From Flammeovirgaceae bacterium UBA2786 (GTDB lineage Bacteria > Bacteroidota > Bacteroidia > Cytophagales > Cyclobacteriaceae), in NCBI GenBank assembly GCA_002352225.1, contig DEIA01000053.1, positions 3,338 to 39,313 on the forward strand: DNA of 35,976 bases, read 5' to 3'. The notes below the pieces were generated by a model. It was not told the DNA's origin and did not search any database. It saw only the letters and a list, made by a program, of their open reading frames with translations. The translations under genes were made by a program, and so were the position numbers. Position 1 is the first letter of the stretch, and every line of letters begins with the position of its first letter. Shown here one piece after another: positions 32,746 to 35,976 of the stretch.

Positions 32746-33834
32746 ATGAACAAACTTATACTGGTGTGCCTGTTGGCCCTGGCGCAGGGACTGGCCTCGG
32801 CTCAAACCAAGACCGAAAACGTAATCTTAATTACACTCGATGGCCTGCGTTGGCAAGAAGTATTTACCGGTGCCGATTCCGGGTTGATCAAAAATAAAAA
32901 GTATGTAGAGGATGTTGTGGGGTTGCGTGATCGCTTCTGGCACGAGCAACCTGATGTGCGAAGAGAAAAGCTAATGCCATTTTTCTGGAGCACATTAGCA
33001 AAGCAGGGAGTGTTGTTTGGTAACAGAGCTTTTGATAATGAAGTGAATTGTTCCAATACCATGTGGTTCTCCTATCCGGGGTATAACGAAATTCTTTCTG
33101 GTTTTGCCGATGATCAACGCATTTCCAGTAACGATAAGATTAATAATCCGAACGAAACGGTGTTAGAATTCTTAAACAAACAGCCAAAGTTTAAAGGTAA
33201 AGTAGCAGCCTTTGGTTCGTGGGATGTGTTTCCTTTTATTATTAATGAAGAACGAAGCGGTATTCCGGTAAATGCCGGTTTCGAATCAGCATCCCGGAAA
33301 GACTTAACGGACCGCGAGAAATTTCTCAATCAACTTCAGGTAGAAATTCCAAGCCCGTGGGGAGGTGTGCGGTTAGATGCCTTTACGCATCATTATGCAG
33401 TAGAGTATATGAAAAAACATAAACCCAAAGTAGTTTATATTGCTTATGGCCAAACAGATGATTTTGCGCATAATGGTAAATATGATGCATACCTTAAATC
33501 GGCCTATCAAACCGATCAGTTTATTAAGGCTATTTGGGAATGGGTGCAGGCAGAACCACAGTATCGTAACAAAACAACTATACTTATTACAACCGATCAT
33601 GGCCGTGGTACCGCACCTGTTGATGATTGGCGCAATCATGGTAATAAAGTAAATGGGGCCAATCAAATCTGGTTAGCAGCTATAGGGGCGGGTGTAGCTC
33701 CTGCTGGCGAAGTAAAATCAAAAAATCAATTGTATCAGAACCAGGTGGCGGGCACAGTGGCCGCTTTGCTTGGCATACCCTTTTTGCAACAGGGAAAGGC
33801 CGGGGCACCCATTAATCTTTCGGGTAAAGAGTAA
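32746..33834 (+). CDS. Secreted alkaline-phosphatase-superfamily hydrolase
   Basis: A 362-residue exported enzyme starting at the ATG 32746, which opens a clear signal peptide (MNKLILVCLLALAQGLASAQ); the frame is open upstream to 32695 but that stretch lacks signal-peptide character. Metal and catalytic motifs of the alkaline phosphatase/phosphodiesterase superfamily appear in order: LITLDGLRW, then WFSYPGYNEILSG (the Ser before YPG aligns with the NPP nucleophile Thr), AYGQTDDFAHNG, LITTDHGRG and NHG. It probably hydrolyses phosphate mono- or diesters, or sulfates, in the periplasm; the substrate cannot be told. Bacteroidota homologues are often annotated as phosphoglyceromutase-like or sulfatase-like proteins. 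Confidence 0.85.
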   Translation: MNKLILVCLLALAQGLASAQTKTENVILITLDGLRWQEVFTGADSGLIKNKKYVEDVVGLRDRFWHEQPDVRREKLMPFFWSTLAKQGVLFGNRAFDNEVNCSNTMWFSYPGYNEILSGFADDQRISSNDKINNPNETVLEFLNKQPKFKGKVAAFGSWDVFPFIINEERSGIPVNAGFESASRKDLTDREKFLNQLQVEIPSPWGGVRLDAFTHHYAVEYMKKHKPKVVYIAYGQTDDFAHNGKYDAYLKSAYQTDQFIKAIWEWVQAEPQYRNKTTILITTDHGRGTAPVDDWRNHGNKVNGANQIWLAAIGAGVAPAGEVKSKNQLYQNQVAGTVAALLGIPFLQQGKAGAPINLSGKE

Positions 33835-33868
33835 CAATCGGGTAATACCAACTATATTATAGCTATTG

Positions 33869-33912
33869 TATTATGTTTCTGAGGTAGGTATTTTAACCCC
33901 TCAAACATAATA
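33869..33912 (+). promoter_or_regulatory. Stem-loop directly upstream of the metalloprotease start
   Basis: TATTATGTTT-CT-GAGG at 33869-33884 pairs with CCTCAAACATAATA at 33899-33912, giving 14 base pairs with a 2-base bulge and a 14-base loop. The 3' arm ends four bases before the ATG at 33917. No T-tract follows, so it is not a standard terminator. It could mask the ribosome site or be a bipartite operator. Confidence 0.5.
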
Positions 33913-33916
33913 TTAT

Positions 33917-35976
33917 ATGATGCGATTAGTTAAACTTTTTGTCGTACTGGTGTTTGGTTTGGCGTTAGCCATTCCCGCCTCTGCACAAAAAACAAAGAAA
34001 AAGGATGACAAAAAGCCAGTGGCTGTTGCGCCCGTAAAGGCCGATACAGCAAAAGCCAAAGGCCCAACACCTCCCGGGCCAAAGCCATACAGGCAGGTAA
34101 TTACGGCAAAAGCCAAAACGCAGAAGGGGCTTTTTACCGTTCATAAAATCAACGAAGATTATTTTCTGGAAGTAGCCGATAGCCTTTTGGGGCGCGAGTT
34201 TATGGCCGTTACCCGCAGGGCTAAGGTGCCAGCCGGTGCAGGCTATGGCGGTGAAGAGGAAAACCGCCAGGTTTTGCGCTGGGAACGCGGCCCTAACAAC
34301 AAATTGTTTTTGCGCGCAGTGCTTACTGTTAGTACCACCTTTGATGAGGAAAAACCAATATCACAAGCAGTAAGTAACTCAAACGTAGAACCTATTGCAG
34401 CCGCATTCGATATTAAATCCATTCGTAAGGATACTTCGTATGTGATTAATGTAACGGACTTTTTTAAAAGCGATAACAAATTAGTTTCACTTAGTCCGCA
34501 AAGAAAGCGCTCGTTCAGTTTAGCGGCTATTCAGGCAGACCGGTCTTACATTCAGAGTATGAAATCGTTTCCCATTAACACAGAAGTACGCATGGTAAAA
34601 ACTTTTGCTTCTGTGTTGCCTCCGGCAGGTGGAGGGGCAACTCCTGCCCAGGTGCGTGAACTTCCTGCAGGAGCTAATGCAGGAGTTGTAACAGTAGAAA
34701 TCAACACGTCTATGATTCTGTTACCTAAAGTTCCGGCCCGCAAGAGATTGTTCGACCCGCGTGTGGGCTACTTTGCCAACGGGTACACCGTATATGGCGA
34801 AGAATCTCAGAAATCGGAAACAGAAATTTTTGCTGTACGCTGGCGTCTTGAACCTAAAGCGGAAGATGTTGAGAAAATGAAACGCGGAGAGTTGGTTGAA
34901 CCCAAAAAACCGATTGTGTATTATATCGATCCTGCAACTCCTGTAAAATGGCGTAAATATTTAATAGCGGGTGTAGAAGATTGGCAAAAAGCTTTTGAAC
35001 AAGCCGGTTTTAAAAATGCCATTCAGGCTAAAGAAGTTCCGGCTGGCGATTCAACCATCAGCACGGAAGATGCCCGCTATTCGTTTATCCGTTATTTCGC
35101 ATCCGATATTCAGAATGCCTACGGACCAAACGTGCACGATCCCCGTTCAGGAGAAATTATCGAAAGTCATATTGGCTGGTATCATAATGTAATGAGCCTG
35201 CTCAATAGTTGGTACACCATTCAAACGGCTGCTGTAGATCCACGTTCGCGCAAGCGCACGTTTGATGATGACCTGATGGGCGAGTTGATCCGTTTTGTGT
35301 CTGCGCACGAAGTTGGCCATACGCTGGGTCTGCGCCATAACTTTGGTTCAAGTAGCAGTACACCGGTAGAAAAACTGCGCGACAAAGAGTACCAGGCTAA
35401 ACACGGTCATACACCTTCTATTATGGACTATGCCCGTTTTAATTACGTGGCACAACCGGAAGATGGTGTTACAAATTTGTTTCCGGGTGTGGGTGCATAC
35501 GATCGTTGGGCTATTCAGTGGGGGTATAAACCTATCTTCGATACAAAGTCTGTAGAAGATGATAAGAAAATTTTGAACAAGTGGGTGCTGGAACATCGCG
35601 ACCCCATGTATTGGTTTGGATCAGAAATTAATTCATACGATCCTCGTTCGCAAAGCGAAGATTTGGGTAACAACGCCATGTTGGCCAGCGATTATGGTAT
35701 CAAAAACCTGAAACGTATTTTGCCAAGCCTAAACGGTTGGTATAAGGAAGAAGCCGAAGGATACAAGAAACTGGACGAAATGTATAATCAGGTGGTGGGC
35801 CAGTATCGCAGGTATATGGGGCATGTTACCAAGTATGTAGGCGGTATTTATGAAACACCAAAAACGTACGATCAGGAAGGTATGGTGTATGAGCCTACAC
35901 CTAAAAATCTGCAGCGCGATGCAATTGCGTTTTTAAACAAGCAACTATTTGAAACCCCAAAGTGGATGTTAGATGC
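33917..35976 (+). CDS. Zinc-dependent metalloprotease (DUF5117/DUF5118/DUF4953 Met-zincin), 3' end beyond the window
   Basis: I translated 686 codons from the ATG at 33917 (a second ATG follows at once), open to the right edge. The signal peptide is LVKLFVVLVFGLALAIPASAQ, followed by a Lys/Pro/Ala-rich linker. Residues about 60-320 match the DUF5118/DUF5117 propeptide-like region (YFLEVADSLLGREFMAVTRR; DPRVGYFANGYTVYG). The catalytic region has AHEVGHTLGLRHNFGSS, with zinc ligands His464, His468 and His474 and catalytic Glu465, and the Met-turn PSIMDYARFNYV. This is the HExxHxxGxxH metzincin arrangement. It probably degrades extracellular or periplasmic proteins. Full members are commonly above 800 residues, so perhaps a fifth or more is missing. 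Preceded by a stem-loop. Confidence 0.9.
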   Translation, partial: MMRLVKLFVVLVFGLALAIPASAQKTKKKDDKKPVAVAPVKADTAKAKGPTPPGPKPYRQVITAKAKTQKGLFTVHKINEDYFLEVADSLLGREFMAVTRRAKVPAGAGYGGEEENRQVLRWERGPNNKLFLRAVLTVSTTFDEEKPISQAVSNSNVEPIAAAFDIKSIRKDTSYVINVTDFFKSDNKLVSLSPQRKRSFSLAAIQADRSYIQSMKSFPINTEVRMVKTFASVLPPAGGGATPAQVRELPAGANAGVVTVEINTSMILLPKVPARKRLFDPRVGYFANGYTVYGEESQKSETEIFAVRWRLEPKAEDVEKMKRGELVEPKKPIVYYIDPATPVKWRKYLIAGVEDWQKAFEQAGFKNAIQAKEVPAGDSTISTEDARYSFIRYFASDIQNAYGPNVHDPRSGEIIESHIGWYHNVMSLLNSWYTIQTAAVDPRSRKRTFDDDLMGELIRFVSAHEVGHTLGLRHNFGSSSSTPVEKLRDKEYQAKHGHTPSIMDYARFNYVAQPEDGVTNLFPGVGAYDRWAIQWGYKPIFDTKSVEDDKKILNKWVLEHRDPMYWFGSEINSYDPRSQSEDLGNNAMLASDYGIKNLKRILPSLNGWYKEEAEGYKKLDEMYNQVVGQYRRYMGHVTKYVGGIYETPKTYDQEGMVYEPTPKNLQRDAIAFLNKQLFETPKWMLD

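Noticed and set aside
1..35976. CRISPR array, defence island, prophage or biosynthetic cluster
   Set aside because: No spaced direct repeats, Cas, restriction, toxin-antitoxin, phage structural or synthase genes were found on either strand.

Overview
The window looks like a chromosomal segment of a Bacteroidota bacterium, most likely order Cytophagales. The evidence is the TAnnTTTG-type -7 promoter boxes, a surface protein with a gliding/type IX-type C-terminal domain, a Porin_10-type outer-membrane protein, a DUF5690 membrane protein, lipoproteins with an acidic export signal, and menaquinone genes. Coding density is very high, with no gap over 300 bases. I see no phage, transposase, CRISPR array, classical defence island or biosynthetic megasynthase. 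The one repeat-like element is a ~200-base inverted repeat at 9273-9473.

Left part (1-9250). A minus-strand menaquinone pair (menI-like thioesterase, then menF running off the left edge) is divergent from a histidine phosphatase. Next is a tight minus-strand operon: Nif3 protein, a coiled-coil protein whose zinc ribbon has lost three of four cysteines, and a TPR protein resembling eukaryotic TTC39/IML2. It diverges from lpxK, Porin_10 porin and miaE on the plus strand. The two operons share a 51-base gap in which both -7 boxes lie head to head.

Middle part (9250-21820). After the inverted-repeat element come a secreted amidotransferase-fold protein, an orphan MacB/FtsX-type permease, tRNA-Ser(CGA), a Ycf48-like beta-propeller, a lipoprotein overlapping an SGNH hydrolase, and the tesA / ybbA-ybbP divergent set known from E. 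coli. A 1079-residue secreted surface protein follows (DUF7948-like, SBBP-like repeats, PKD, CHU_C).

Right part (21830-35976). A minus-strand run reads, in transcription order, ABCG-type exporter with TerB- and FHA-like N-terminal domains, ElyC/YdcF-like protein, two overlapping paralogous SGNH proteins, and an MBOAT acyltransferase. This is the best candidate for an undescribed system: a cell-envelope glycan O-acylation and export module. Upstream of it lie a helical lipoprotein with its own terminator, a single-domain response regulator, a DUF5690 transporter-like protein, a secreted alkaline-phosphatase-superfamily enzyme, and a large Met-zincin metalloprotease cut by the right edge. Most of the window serves the cell envelope: lipid A, porin, lipoproteins, ABC transport, O-acylation and secreted enzymes.
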